Assembly (NCBI RefSeq): GCF_900199205.1
Contig: NZ_OBMJ01000002.1
Span: 1-64,000, forward strand
Direction: 5' to 3'
DNA: 64,000 nt
Source of the DNA: Streptomyces sp. 1331.2
GTDB taxonomy: Bacteria > Actinomycetota > Actinomycetes > Streptomycetales > Streptomycetaceae
The position numbers were made by a program, and so were the translations under genes. The number at the start of each line of letters is the position of its first letter. Position 1 is the first letter of the stretch. A model generated the notes under the pieces. The model was not told the DNA's origin. It searched no databases and was given only the letters and a program-made list of their open reading frames with translations. This document shows positions 37,442 through 46,822 of the stretch, piece after piece.

Positions 37442-37686
37442 CGCCGTTGCCTCCTTGTCCGGGTGCCGCCGCCCGCGCAGCCCCCGCAGCGGTGTGGCGG
37501 TGGCCGACTGGCCTCGGGGCAATCTACCGTCACGAATGAGCAATCAGAGTCCTGAAAAGGCCCACGTCCTTCCGCACGTGATCACCAAAGGCCCCTCCAT
37601 CGGATTTCCCCGAATCCCGGGCCGATCAGAGGTCTACCCTGCGAACACGCAGCGCTACGTGCCGTATCCGTACGAGAAGGAGCCCC

Positions 37687-38229
37687 ATGTCATCGTCCTG
37701 CGACCCGAAACACGCTCCCGCCGGCGATGTGAGCGCCGCACTCATGGTGGTCGACTCGCGCCTCAAGGCCGTGTACGACGGCAAGAGCGGGACGGACCCC
37801 GAACACCAGCGGATGGTCAACCAGTTCGCCGCGTCCATGGGCCCCACAGGGCTCAAGTCGCTCCTGGACGGCACCTGCACCCTCATCTACATGTACATGA
37901 ACTGGCTGCGGGGGACGCTCGAACACCACGACGAGGACGTCGTCGAGTACGTGGTGCCCGCCCTGGTGGGCACCATGCGCATGATGCCCAGGACCTTCAG
38001 CCCCGAAGTCGTCCCCACCATGGCCGCCCTGCTCGTCGCCGCAGGCACCGGCCTGAGCCCCAACCTCTGGCGCGCCCAGTACGGCCCCTGGACCGACGCC
38101 GAGATGAACCCCCTGGAAGCCACGGCCGTCCTGCTCGCGGAACACATCAACCGGATCTCCGGCAACGACGACAACAGCTTCGCCACCCGCCTGATCGCCG
38201 AAGTCCTCTCCGGCCTGGACCGGGACTGA
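37687..38229 (+). CDS. Conserved protein of unknown function (paralogue of 61101)
   Basis: 180 residues from ATG 37687 with AAGGAG upstream. Mainly helical: GDVSAALMVVDSRLKAVYDG, TCTLIYMYMNWLRGTLEHHD, TMRMMPRTFSPEVVPTMAAL, LLVAAGTGLSPNLWRAQYGP, EHINRISGNDDNSFATRLIA. No signal peptide or catalytic motif recognised. A closely similar copy lies at 61101-61691, about 23 kb away, with the same N-terminal layout, and both are next to gene remnants. Confidence 0.75.
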   Translation: MSSSCDPKHAPAGDVSAALMVVDSRLKAVYDGKSGTDPEHQRMVNQFAASMGPTGLKSLLDGTCTLIYMYMNWLRGTLEHHDEDVVEYVVPALVGTMRMMPRTFSPEVVPTMAALLVAAGTGLSPNLWRAQYGPWTDAEMNPLEATAVLLAEHINRISGNDDNSFATRLIAEVLSGLDRD

Positions 38230-38240
38230 CGCTGACGCCC

Positions 38241-38337
38241 TCAACGGCCCAGCCCGTACCGCACGTAGTCCGGATGAGCCGCGCCGAGCTCGATGCGGTT
38301 CTCGTCCGGTCCGTTGACGATGCGCAGCCGGTCGATC
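38241..38337 (-). pseudogene. C-terminal stub of a VOC/glyoxalase-like gene
   Basis: The minus strand ends IDRLRIVNGPDENRIELGAA and HPDYVRYGLGR before a stop at 38241. NGPDENRIEL is the usual last strand of VOC-family metalloenzymes, with the metal-binding Glu. Upstream coding sense is lost. Bases 38338-38653 otherwise hold nothing I recognise. Confidence 0.45.
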
Positions 38338-38653
38338 CGTGCGCACGGGTTGCTCCGACCGCCACCCGTCCGCCGCCCTCGTCGGCGTCTGCGGGATTCC
38401 CGCCCGCCGGGCAGACCCCACCGGCCGTGGGCATCGAGGTCACCGACCACTACGGCAGCATCGCCGAACAGCGCCCGGCAGATCGCCCCCGGCACCGCCG
38501 ACGCCGGTCCCGACGGTGCGCAGCCTCCCGAGTCGTAGGCCTCACAGCGGTCTCGCTGCCGTTACCCCTGTTGGTGTGACCGGCGCGGCTCAATGCCTGA
38601 GGGAAGGCGTGTCGGCAGCACGCAGGCCGCCCTCCTGGCGGTAACTAGATCAT

Positions 38654-39859
38654 ATGCCCGGCTGGAAACTGTCCCTCTCTGCGGCTGCCGCCGGCCTGGT
38701 GCTGGCCGGCTCGGCCGCGGGTCTGCCTTCGGTCGGGTCGGTCGCCGTGCTCTCCGACGGGCCGGGGACGGGCGGATCGGCCCCTTCGGCAGCTTCCGGA
38801 GCACCTGCGTGCGGAGTCGGTGTCCCCGGGCCTGGTGGTCCGACACCTGGTGGTCCCGGGCCCGGCTCTCCTGCTCCAGGTGGTCCCGGGCCCGGCTCTC
38901 CTGCTCCAGGTGCTCCCGGGCCCGGCTCTCCTGCTCCAGGTGCTCCCGGGCCCGGCTCTCCTGCTCCAGGTACTCCCGGGCCCGGCTCTCCTGCGCCAGG
39001 GGTGCCTGGATCTGAGGCGCCTGGGGCCGGTGCTCCCGGGCCTGGGGTGCCTGGGCCTGGCGTTCCGGTGCCGGGGGCTGCGCCCGGCGCTCCTGGGCCT
39101 GGCGCTCCCGCAGGCGGCGCGAGGGTACCCGGTGCTCCTGCGGGTGGGGGTGCGGCTGTTGGCGGTGCCGGAGCTGTCGGTGCTCCCGTAGCCGGTGCTC
39201 CGGGGGCGGGTGCCGGTGTCCCTGCTGCCGGTGTCCCTGCTGCCGGCGGACCTGCAGCCGGTGCTTCGGGATCCGGAGCTGCCGGTGCCGGCGCCGGCGG
39301 TGCGATTGCCGCCGGTGGACCCGGGGGTGGTGGCGCGCCTGCCACCGGCGGATCTGCGGCTGGTGCTCCGGGGGTCGGAGGTGGTGCTGCTGCTGGTGCC
39401 GCTGCCGCCGGGGCACCAGCAGCCGGTACTTCGGGAACCGGCGCCGGTGCCGGTGCCCTGGCGGCCGGTGCGCCGTCCGCCAGAGTTCCCGCCGCCGGGG
39501 GATCCGCGGGTGCAGCCAGAGTGCCTGGAGCGGGGTCATCCGGCACCGGGGCGGTCGGGAACGGGCGAAACCCGGTGAAGAGCTCGCCGAGCGCCTCGCC
39601 CAGTGCCTCGCCGGGCGCCTCCGGTACCGCGTCGCCGAAGCCCTCCGCCTCCCCGGGAACGCCAGGCGGGGGGCAGGGGCCGAAACCCCTCCTGCGCTCC
39701 GGCCCCTTCGACCACGGCATCGCCTCGCTGCCGCGCAGCGCCATCGTCCTGTTCTTCCTGTTCCTGTTCGTTCCCGCGATCGCCGCCGCGGCCATCGCGT
39801 GGCGTCGCGGTAGGCGCCGCCCTACCGACCGAAGGGCGAGGGGCCCGTGGGACACGTAA
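38654..39859 (+). CDS. Gly/Pro/Ala-rich, collagen-like protein with C-terminal membrane anchor
   Basis: 401 residues from ATG 38654. Signal peptide LSLSAAAAGLVLAGSAAG; then about 270 residues of low-complexity GPGSPAPGAPGPGSPAPG and GAPAAG repeats with a partial Gly-X-Y period; a Ser/Pro segment (SPSASPSASPGAS); then the transmembrane helix AIVLFFLFLFVPAIAAAAIA and a basic tail (RRGRRRPTDRR). It looks like a cell-wall-spanning stalk anchored in the membrane. It overlaps the next gene by 13 nt, so the two are probably co-expressed. The repeats make the exact length unreliable. Confidence 0.65.
   Translation: MPGWKLSLSAAAAGLVLAGSAAGLPSVGSVAVLSDGPGTGGSAPSAASGAPACGVGVPGPGGPTPGGPGPGSPAPGGPGPGSPAPGAPGPGSPAPGAPGPGSPAPGTPGPGSPAPGVPGSEAPGAGAPGPGVPGPGVPVPGAAPGAPGPGAPAGGARVPGAPAGGGAAVGGAGAVGAPVAGAPGAGAGVPAAGVPAAGGPAAGASGSGAAGAGAGGAIAAGGPGGGGAPATGGSAAGAPGVGGGAAAGAAAAGAPAAGTSGTGAGAGALAAGAPSARVPAAGGSAGAARVPGAGSSGTGAVGNGRNPVKSSPSASPSASPGASGTASPKPSASPGTPGGGQGPKPLLRSGPFDHGIASLPRSAIVLFFLFLFVPAIAAAAIAWRRGRRRPTDRRARGPWDT
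38851..39000. repeat. Five tandem 30-bp units inside the Gly/Pro-rich gene
   Basis: Five consecutive copies beginning TGGTCCCGGGCCCGGCTC or TGCTCCCGGGCCCGGCTC and ending CTGCTCCAGG, each encoding a 10-residue PGPGSPAPG(A/G/T) unit. Such units expand and contract by slippage. Confidence 0.92.
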
Positions 39860-40608
39860 TCGGAGTGCTCGCCATCGTCGCCGGATTCGTCGTCATCGCC
39901 GGGGGCGCCGTCCTGCTCAACGCCCGCAGGGCCAGGCGGTCGGCGCCGGCCGCAGAAGCGCGCGACAACACTGCCGAGTACCTGACGATGATGGTCGGCG
40001 TCTTGTACGCCTTGGTGCTGGGCGTCGCGCTGGTCTGGGTGTGGGAGGCCAAGGACGACGCCTACACGAACATCAGCGCCGAGGTGGGGGCCCTGCACCA
40101 GACGTATCTGCTCGCCGACGGGCTGCCGCCGACCGCCGCTCAGCAGGTCCATCAGGCGGCGGACGCCTACGCCACCTATGTCCGGACCGAGGAGTGGCCC
40201 CTGATGGAGCAGAACAAGCCGCTGGGCACGCGGGGCTGGACCCTCCTGCACGAGGTGCAGAACGCGTGGACGTCCTTCGAGCCCACGACCAACGAGCAAC
40301 AGCTGGTCGGCCAGCTGGCGATCGGGCGGATCTCCGACGCCTACCAGGCACGCCACGGTCGTGAGGTGGCCGGGGGCCGGGGCATGTCGGGCGTGATGTG
40401 GTTCGGCCTGCTCGCCGGTGGTGCTCTCACCCTGGGCCTGATGTTCCTCTTCGGGGTCGAGCGCAACGGGACCCACCTGGTGCTGGCCATGGGCTTCACC
40501 AGTCTCATCGCCTTCATGCTCGTCCTCATCTACGCCTTGAACTCCCCCTTTGGAGGCCCGCTCGGCCTGAGTCCGGCGTCCTTCGCCGATGTGGGTGCCG
40601 GCGGCTGA
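39847..40608 (+). CDS. DUF4239 integral membrane protein
   Basis: 253 residues from GTG 39847, overlapping the previous gene by 13 nt. Helices: VIGVLAIVAGFVVIAGGAVL, YLTMMVGVLYALVLGVALVW, MSGVMWFGLLAGGALTLGLM, THLVLAMGFTSLIAFMLVLI. The extracytoplasmic loop contains EAKDDAYTNISAEVGALHQT, typical of DUF4239, whose function is unknown. Confidence 0.83.
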   Translation: MGHVIGVLAIVAGFVVIAGGAVLLNARRARRSAPAAEARDNTAEYLTMMVGVLYALVLGVALVWVWEAKDDAYTNISAEVGALHQTYLLADGLPPTAAQQVHQAADAYATYVRTEEWPLMEQNKPLGTRGWTLLHEVQNAWTSFEPTTNEQQLVGQLAIGRISDAYQARHGREVAGGRGMSGVMWFGLLAGGALTLGLMFLFGVERNGTHLVLAMGFTSLIAFMLVLIYALNSPFGGPLGLSPASFADVGAGG

Positions 40609-40943
40609 CACCGGCGGCGCCCTGCCCGCGGACGGGTTTCGCGGGTCCTGCTCGGCCACGGGCAGGAGGTGTCTCATGAGCCGCGGCGTCTGGTCGCGTC
40701 GCGCTCTCTGCGGGTCGGTTGTCGGGCTGTGGGACACGTCGAGTGTGTCGCGCTGGTTGGGTTGTGAGAGTGACGGGCCGGGGGCGGGGCGCGATCAGGC
40801 CGTGTCCAGCTCGGCTCGGCGCAGCGGCCGGGGAGGCTGACGATGGGCTGGGTGCGCTGTTCCGGGGGTGAAGCGCACCCCCCCTTCGTCCCCACGTCGA
40901 GGCAGTGCGGAGCCCTCAGGCGTCCCGCAAGGCGACCAGCGTG
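40609..40943. other. Region without a recognised gene upstream of a decayed array
   Basis: Only a hairpin near 40850-40880 (GGGTGCGC with GCGCACCC) stands out, a possible terminator for the DUF4239 operon. No leader-like CTTTGACACC sequence precedes the decayed array that follows. Confidence 0.35.
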
Positions 40944-41215
40944 GTCTCACCTCCGCGCCTACGGGGGTCAGCCAGGCAACTGTCCGGCCGCACCCCAGTC
41001 GAAACGCGTCATCCCCGCATGGGTCAACCGGGGTTGTCGGTCGGCCGGTCGGCGTTCACCGCCTTGTCCCCGCATCAGCGGGATCAGCCAGGCTTGAGAC
41101 CGGTCCCGATCCCGCCCTCTTGCTCCGTCCCCGCGCCAGCAGGGGTCAGCCGCGCGCTGTACGCCACTCGGCGGACCTTCCCGTACCTCGTCCTCGCATC
41201 AGCGGGGGTCAGCCC
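40944..41215 (+). CRISPR. Decayed leaderless CRISPR array, 5 degenerate repeats
   Basis: Units near 40944, 41006, 41062, 41123 and 41187 retain CCCCGC and GTCAGCC parts with several substitutions each. CCGTCCCCGCGCCAGCAGGG at 41123 is the best preserved. Spacing varies from 56 to 64 nt. It most resembles the CTCGTCCCC-type repeats of the array at 41941. Confidence 0.75.
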
Positions 41216-41561
41216 GCAGGAGGATTTGGCGGAGCAAGCGGGCCTCCGCCGCGAGACGATCTCGGAAGCTCAGTTGGGCGAGGCCATGCGCATTCATGGC
41301 CGCCTGGCACGCATCTCGCGCGGGCTCGCGCTGTCGATGTGGCGCCTGTTCTGGGACCACCAGGCCCTGGCCGATCGCACCGCGTGCGCGCTGCTGGAGC
41401 AGGCGCTCGATCAGTCGGCCGTCACGTGGTACGCCCCTGGCATGGAGCGCGTGCGCAAGGCCCGGCGAGCGCTCGCCCCGTGGCAGGAATCGGCGGCCAT
41501 CCAGCACGTGGACCGCCGACTCTACTCCTGGTCGGCGACGCTCAGTTCGCTGCAGCGTTGA
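41210..41561 (+). pseudogene. Truncated XRE-type regulator fragment
   Basis: Directly after the last decayed repeat the frame reads QEDLAEQAGLRRETIS, like the recognition part of XRE helix-turn-helix proteins, then a helical region (MRIHGRLARISRGLALSMWR, ESAAIQHVDRRLYSW) to a stop at 41561. The first helices are missing, so this is a 5'-truncated gene. Confidence 0.45.
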
Positions 41562-41737
41562 ACTCGGCGATCAGTTCCGGCAGTTCCGTCAGCGAGTCGA
41601 TCCGGACCGTCGCCTGCTCGGCGGCCGGGTCGTGCTGATGGATCCAGCCCCACGGGCCGCGTCGGATCAGCGCCGTCCGCATCCCCGCCTTCGCGGCGGG
41701 GAGCACGTCGTTGTCGAGCCGGTCTCCGATCCCTGGG
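41542..41737 (-). pseudogene. C-terminal stub of a HAD-family hydrolase
   Basis: Reads GIGDRLDNDVLPAAKAGMRT then ALIRRGPWGWIHQHD and a helical end ELPELIAEFNAAAN. GDRLDNDV is HAD motif IV with its two metal-binding Asp residues. The first three HAD motifs are absent; the gene was cut at the leader of array 4. Confidence 0.6.
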
Positions 41738-41811
41738 GCCCTGGCCCCTTGGCCCCGCTCCTGCCAAACCGTGAGGCGGTGGAACTCCCGTACTGTCGCC
41801 CACGCCACCAT

Positions 41812-41940
41812 CGGGAGACATGGCACGATGGGCTACACGCTCTTTGACACCACAACAACTCACCGAAGCCCAGCGCCTCGGCGACCGTCGATCATGGCAA
41901 AGAAATAGCAAAGACGACGCTACGTTGCAGGTCAGAAAGC
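41812..41940 (+). promoter_or_regulatory. CRISPR leader of array 4
   Basis: Contains GCTCTTTGACACCACAACA, GGCAAAGAAATAGCAAAG and GCAGGTCAGAAAG in the same order and spacing as the leaders at 14956, 18890 and 59692, with more substitutions between them. Confidence 0.82.
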
Positions 41941-42700
41941 CTCGTCCCCGCGCCAGCGGGGGTCAGCCGACCGGTGAACTCGAAGGCCGGCCCCGCACCC
42001 GCTCGTCCCCGCGCCAGCGGGGGTCAGCTGGCGTCCTGTGCATCACGCCGCGTCGAGGGCGTCTCGTCCCCGCGCCAGCGGGGGTCAGCCACCATGCCGG
42101 AACCGAAGGCGTTCGCCAGGTCCCTCGTCCCCGCGCCAGCGGGGGTCAGCCGTCGCCAGGGGTGCTGTGCCAGTAGTGCCGGTGCTCGTCCCCGCGCCAG
42201 CGGGGGTCAGCCGCCCGTCCGTGACGAGAACGGGGCTCCTATCCTCTCGTCCCCGCGCCAGCGGGGGTCAGCCACGGGTCTTGACTTCGGCGTGGGCGAT
42301 GGTCATCTCGTCCCCGCGCCAGTGGGGGTCAGCCGGGCCGAGTCGGCCTCCAGCGTGCCACCGCCGGCTCGTCCCCGCGCCAGCGGGGGTCAGCCGCAAG
42401 AGGCGTGGGAGGAGTACCTGTCTCAGGTCTCGTCCCCGCGCCAGCGGGGGTCAGCCGGCCGCTGAACTCGGCGCCGAGGCTGCCGCGCACTCGTCCCCGC
42501 GCCAGCGGGGGTCAGCCGATCTGCGCGGCGGTCATGCCGAACATGGCCGCCTCGTCCCCGCGCCAGCGGGGGTCAGCCAGACTTCGAAGCCGCCCTTCGC
42601 ATAGCTGGCGGCTCATCCCCGCGCCAGCGGGGGTCAGCCGTACACGGCGCTGATGACCGAGCAGGGCATCAACTCATCCCCGCGCCAGCGGGGGCAGCCG
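41941..42700 (+). CRISPR. CRISPR array 4, 13 repeats
   Basis: 29-nt repeats beginning CTCGTCCCCGCGCCAGCG and ending GTCAGCCG, 61-nt period, 12 spacers. A few repeats have end variants (CAGCTG at 42025 region, GCCA, AGTGGGGG at 42307). The last two begin CTCATCCCC and the final one is a base short, marking the trailer end. All spacers differ. Confidence 0.96.
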
Positions 42701-42719
42701 CCTACGGCGTGCGGCCGGG

Positions 42720-42926
42720 TCAGCGGCTCGTGGTGAGGACCGTTTCCGTCCAGCGGCGGAAGTGGGTGATCAGGGCGGCGGAGCGGGCCGTGCCGTGGGG
42801 GAGGGTGGGGAGGAGGGCGAGGGCTGGGAGGGAGGCGGTGAGGGCCAGGATCAGGGGGATGAGGGCCAGGGCGACGATGAGGGTGCGCTGGCAGGCGACC
42901 AGCTGGCGGGCGATGGCGGTGATCAT
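42720..42926 (-). CDS. Small membrane protein
   Basis: 68 residues from ATG 42926 with GAAGGAC upstream. A single long hydrophobic stretch LIVALALIPLILALTASLPALALL is followed by a basic end. It is divergent from the SpoIIE-type phosphatase gene. Function unknown. Confidence 0.5.
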   Translation of the reverse strand: MITAIARQLVACQRTLIVALALIPLILALTASLPALALLPTLPHGTARSAALITHFRRWTETVLTTSR

Positions 42927-43003
42927 CAATTGTCCTTCGGCTGCGGGGACTTGGGCTCGGCGCCTACGCTTTCGTCCGGTGGCGGCGTTGCGCCAGGGGC
43001 AAC

Positions 43004-45487
43004 GTGTTGCCGATCGGCGGCAACGGAACGCGGCGGTGGCGGAGAAGGCCGGAGGGGTTGCGGGTGTTGGAGCGACGCGGGGAGGTTCCGGAGCCTTACG
43101 AGCCGCCGGAGCCGGAGGTGCGGGCGTTCGTCGAGTTCATCGGGCGGCTGTTCGCCGTGCTGGGCACCACGCTGACCAGGTACGCGGCCCGCTGCAGCCG
43201 TGACAAGGGCTCCGTCTCGCGGTACTTCCGGGGTCAGCGGATCGCCCCGAAGGACTTCGTGGACGAGTTGTTGCGCCACGTCGGGGAGCTCGGCGGCAAG
43301 CCGGTGACGGCCGAGGTCCAGGAGGAGGCGCACCGGTTGCGGATGGAGGCGTTGCGGGTGCGCAACGCTTCGCGCCACGAGGTGGAGCAGTTGCGGGACA
43401 AGCTCGGGTCGGCCGAGCGGGAGTTGCATCTGGCGAGTGTGCGCGAGCGGCACCTGTTGCGCGCTCTGGAGGCGACGGAGGCTCAGGCGCATCAGGCCGA
43501 GCAGCGCTACCGGCAGTTGGAGTCGGACTGGGCCACCGCCCAGTACGCGTCGGGTGCAGTGGGTGCGCTGGAGTTGTACGGGGAGCCGGACGGGGCAAGC
43601 GGGGTCAGGGACGAACTGCTGGGCCTCAAGGTGGAGTTGGAGGCCCTGCGGGCGGAGCTCGCGCGTGCGCAGTCGCTCAAGCACGCGGCGGAGGAGCGCT
43701 GTGTGCGGCTGGAGGCCCGGCTGCTGGCCGCGGAGGCGACGCTCGACGCGGAGCGGACGGCAGGGCGGCTCCAGGCACCGCACACCGAGTTGGAGTCCGT
43801 ACGGATGGCTCTGAGCAGGGAGTTCGGGCAGCGGGTGGAGCGTTCGCTGGATCTGGGGGCGGTCGCCGGCGAGCTGTGCGCGCTGCTGGTGCGCCGGGTG
43901 GCCGATTTCGCCTCGGTGGACCTGGTCGCCGGTCTGACGGACGATTCCGCGCTGCCCTCGGAACGGCCCGGTGACCGTACGCTGCTGCGCCGGGTCTCGC
44001 TCGCCTGTACGCCGGGCCTCTCCGACCGCTGGGGCCGCGAGCCCGTCGAGGGCGACCTGTTGACGGCGCCCGGTTCCACCCCGCAGGGCCGGGCGCTGCA
44101 GCAGAACGCCCCGGTGCTCGTGCCGGTGACCGGCTCCGAGGCGGCCGTCGATGCGGCCGTCGATGCGGTCGTCGATGCGGTCGTCGATCCGGCGCTTCCC
44201 CCGGGCGCGCCGTTCCTGTCCGAGGCGGTGGGGAGTTCCGTCCTGGCGTTGCCCTTGTCCGTCCGCGGCACGGTCTTCGGCGTGGTCAGGCTGGTCCGGC
44301 TGGCCGGCCGCGGGCCGTTCGGGCACGGCGACGCGGACCACCTGCAGGACCTGGTCGTCCGCGCGGCCCTGTCGATGGACATCGCGCGCCTGCACGGCGC
44401 GGAGCTGAGGATGGCGGCCACGCTGCAGAAGTCGATGCTCCCGACGCTCCCGGACGCGATGGCCGGCGTGCGGCTCGGCCACCGCTACCTGCCCGGTGAG
44501 CGCAGGGGCGGCGTCGGGGGTGACTGGTTCGACGCGATCCAGCTGCCCGGCAGCCGGGTGGCCCTGGTGGTCGGCGACGTGATGGGCCAGGGCCTGCACG
44601 CGGCCCAGACGATGGCGCGGCTGCGCGCCGCGATCCACGCGCTGGCCGGCCTGGACCTGCCGCCGGGTCAGCTGTTGCGCCACCTGGACAACCTGGCCCA
44701 CATGCTCGGGCCCGAACAGCTCGCCACCTGCCTGTACGCGGTCTACGACCCGATCAACCGCACCTGCGAGCTGGCCAGCGCCGGTCACGTCCCACCGGTG
44801 CTGGTGCACGCGGATGGCGTCGGCGAGCTGCTGGAGATCCCCTCGGGCGCGCCGATCGGCGTCGGCGGGGTGCCGTTCGTCACCGCCGCCGTCGACGTCC
44901 CGGACGGGTCGATGCTGGTGCTCTTCACGGACGGACTGGTCGAGTTCCGCGACGGCGGCCTGGGGGAGGGTCTGGCCGCGCTCTGCAGCGGCCTGATCGA
45001 CCCGCAGCAGAGCCCCGACCAGGTCTGTGACACCGTTCTCGCCCACTTCCGGCCGGACGACCGCACCGACGACATCGCCCTGCTGGTGGCGCGCCTCGTC
45101 GGGATCCCGTCGGCCGACGTGGCCACCTGGCAGCTCGAACCCGAGACGGCGGTGGTGCGGCGCGTACGGTGGCTGGTCCTGGAGCAGTTGGAGGCCTGGG
45201 GCCTCGAAGCACTCATGGACACCACCGAGTTGCTGGTGTCCGAGCTGGTGACCAATGCGATCCGGGTGGCGCGGGACGGTGTGCAGGTGCAGCTGATCCG
45301 GACGGACAGGCTGCTGGTCGAGGTCAGCGACGACAACCACAACCTGCCGTCGATGGAGCCCGGCGGGCAGCTGGAGGAGGGCGGCCGCGGCCTCGTCGTG
45401 GTCTCCAAGCTCGCCGAGCGCTGGGGTACGGCCCGCAAGGCGGTCGGGAAGGTCGTCTTCTTCGAGTTGCCGCTGCCCCGGACGTAG
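43004..45487 (+). CDS. SpoIIE-type PP2C phosphatase with HTH, coiled coil, GAF and anti-sigma kinase-like domains
   Basis: 827 residues from GTG 43004; the exact start is uncertain. Order: N-terminal helix-turn-helix-like domain (ARCSRDKGSVSRYFRGQRIA), a coiled coil from about residue 100 to 280, a GAF-like domain (about 285-460), a PP2C/SpoIIE phosphatase (about 465-690) with GGVGGDWFDAIQLPG, GDVMGQGLHAAQTMARLRAA and LFTDGLVEFR and DDIALLVARL, and a C-terminal HATPase_c_2 domain with TELLVSELVTNAIRVA and EGGRGLVVVSKLAERWG. Such proteins dephosphorylate anti-anti-sigma factors and can also act as anti-sigma kinases in stress or developmental control. There is no transmembrane helix. Confidence 0.88.
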   Translation: MLPIGGNGTRRWRRRPEGLRVLERRGEVPEPYEPPEPEVRAFVEFIGRLFAVLGTTLTRYAARCSRDKGSVSRYFRGQRIAPKDFVDELLRHVGELGGKPVTAEVQEEAHRLRMEALRVRNASRHEVEQLRDKLGSAERELHLASVRERHLLRALEATEAQAHQAEQRYRQLESDWATAQYASGAVGALELYGEPDGASGVRDELLGLKVELEALRAELARAQSLKHAAEERCVRLEARLLAAEATLDAERTAGRLQAPHTELESVRMALSREFGQRVERSLDLGAVAGELCALLVRRVADFASVDLVAGLTDDSALPSERPGDRTLLRRVSLACTPGLSDRWGREPVEGDLLTAPGSTPQGRALQQNAPVLVPVTGSEAAVDAAVDAVVDAVVDPALPPGAPFLSEAVGSSVLALPLSVRGTVFGVVRLVRLAGRGPFGHGDADHLQDLVVRAALSMDIARLHGAELRMAATLQKSMLPTLPDAMAGVRLGHRYLPGERRGGVGGDWFDAIQLPGSRVALVVGDVMGQGLHAAQTMARLRAAIHALAGLDLPPGQLLRHLDNLAHMLGPEQLATCLYAVYDPINRTCELASAGHVPPVLVHADGVGELLEIPSGAPIGVGGVPFVTAAVDVPDGSMLVLFTDGLVEFRDGGLGEGLAALCSGLIDPQQSPDQVCDTVLAHFRPDDRTDDIALLVARLVGIPSADVATWQLEPETAVVRRVRWLVLEQLEAWGLEALMDTTELLVSELVTNAIRVARDGVQVQLIRTDRLLVEVSDDNHNLPSMEPGGQLEEGGRGLVVVSKLAERWGTARKAVGKVVFFELPLPRT

Positions 45488-45523
45488 GCGGCGAGCGGGC
45501 CCCGGTCCGGCGCCGGACCGGCG

Positions 45524-46822
45524 TCAGGCCGCCGGCAGGGCGAAGACCGTCGAGCCCAGCTTGGCGAGCAGCCGCTGCCCGTCGGTGGCCAGGCCCCACG
45601 GCTGGTTCTGGGCGGCCGGCGAGATCGCGTCCACGGTGAAGGTCCACCGCGGTCGGCCCGTCCTCACGTCGACCGCGTGCACGCCGTCGCCGGCCAGGCC
45701 CGCCACGAAGAGGGTGTCCTGGACGAGCACGGGCTCGGTCATGGTCGGCCGGAAGGGCATCGGGCTGGTCCAGAGCTGCTGCCCGGTGCGGGAGTCCCAG
45801 GCGCAGGCCGCCGCCGTACCGTTGCCGCCGTAGACCGTGCCGCTGGCGGCCGTCACCGGTGGGAACGCCTTGGTGCCGCCGTCGGCGGTGCTGATCTCCC
45901 ACAGCCGCCTGCCGTCGGCCAGGTTCACCGCCCGCAGGCCGTTGCTGCCCGTGCGGCAGTAGGCGCGGCCGTCGGCGACAGCGGGCGTGATCGAGCTGGT
46001 GGCGCCGGTCTCGACCAGCCACAGCTGTCGGCCGTCCTGGCCGTTGCGGGCGACCAGGTTGCACCTGCCGTCGGTGTAGTACAGGTTGCCGTCCGCGACC
46101 GCGTGGTGGAGGTACTGCGGCCCGGCCCCCACCTCCACCGGCAGGGACCACAGCTTCTCGTGCGTGTCGATCGAGAAGGCCAGCAGGTCGAGCTTCGGCG
46201 ACGTGGTGGCCCCGACGGGCCTGACCCGGGCGACCGCGTACAGCACCTTGTCGTCGGCGCGGAGCACGGAGACGTTGGAGAGGTCGTCGGCGTTGGCCTG
46301 ACGGTTGACGTTGAGCCACGTCTCCGCGCCGGTGGCCGCGTCGTAGCCGGTCGCGCCCTGGAAGGAGCCGACGAAGACGAGCCCGGCGCCGGCGGCCGTG
46401 TACAGCGTGTTGACGCCCTTGCCGGCCCACTTCACCGAGCCGGTCGCGGTGTCGATCGCGGTCAGGTGGGAACTCAGCGTGAAGAGCGTGCCGTTGGCGA
46501 CCAGCGTCGAGGCGGGCACCAGGTCGGCGTCCGAGGTGAACGTCCACAGCGGTTCGGGCGCACCGGAGTCCGCCCGGGGGGCCATCGGCGTCGGCGACTC
46601 CCGCAGCGGCGTGGTCGACGGCGAGTCGGCCGCGGCGGGGGCGGCCTGCGACGGCCCGCCGTCCCGCCGGGACAGCGCCAACCCCGCGCCGCCGGCCACC
46701 GCGAGCGCGATGCCGCCGGCGAGCAGGGCCCGCCGCCCGGGCCGGCGAGGCGGGACGCCCGCGCCACCAGCGGTCCCTGCGGCCTCAGCGTCCTCGGCGG
46801 CAGGTCGATCCGAGATCCCCAT
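45524..46822 (-). CDS. Membrane-anchored PQQ-like beta-propeller protein
   Basis: 432 residues from ATG 46822. After a cytosolic leader, one transmembrane helix (RRALLAGGIALAVAGGAGLAL) is followed by a Ser/Pro linker and then seven or so propeller blades with DTATGSVKWAGKG, DAATGAETWL, NGQDGRQLWLVE, DSRTGQQLWTSP and DVRTGRPRWTFT. This is the PQQ_2/WD40-like quinoprotein fold, in actinomycetes often a binding or scaffold domain without cofactor. It converges on the SpoIIE-type gene. Confidence 0.83.
   Translation of the reverse strand: MGISDRPAAEDAEAAGTAGGAGVPPRRPGRRALLAGGIALAVAGGAGLALSRRDGGPSQAAPAAADSPSTTPLRESPTPMAPRADSGAPEPLWTFTSDADLVPASTLVANGTLFTLSSHLTAIDTATGSVKWAGKGVNTLYTAAGAGLVFVGSFQGATGYDAATGAETWLNVNRQANADDLSNVSVLRADDKVLYAVARVRPVGATTSPKLDLLAFSIDTHEKLWSLPVEVGAGPQYLHHAVADGNLYYTDGRCNLVARNGQDGRQLWLVETGATSSITPAVADGRAYCRTGSNGLRAVNLADGRRLWEISTADGGTKAFPPVTAASGTVYGGNGTAAACAWDSRTGQQLWTSPMPFRPTMTEPVLVQDTLFVAGLAGDGVHAVDVRTGRPRWTFTVDAISPAAQNQPWGLATDGQRLLAKLGSTVFALPAA

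Noticed and set aside
42926..45340. 804-codon minus-strand frame opposite the SpoIIE-type gene
   Set aside because: Low-complexity His/Gln/Arg-rich shadow with no recognisable domain.
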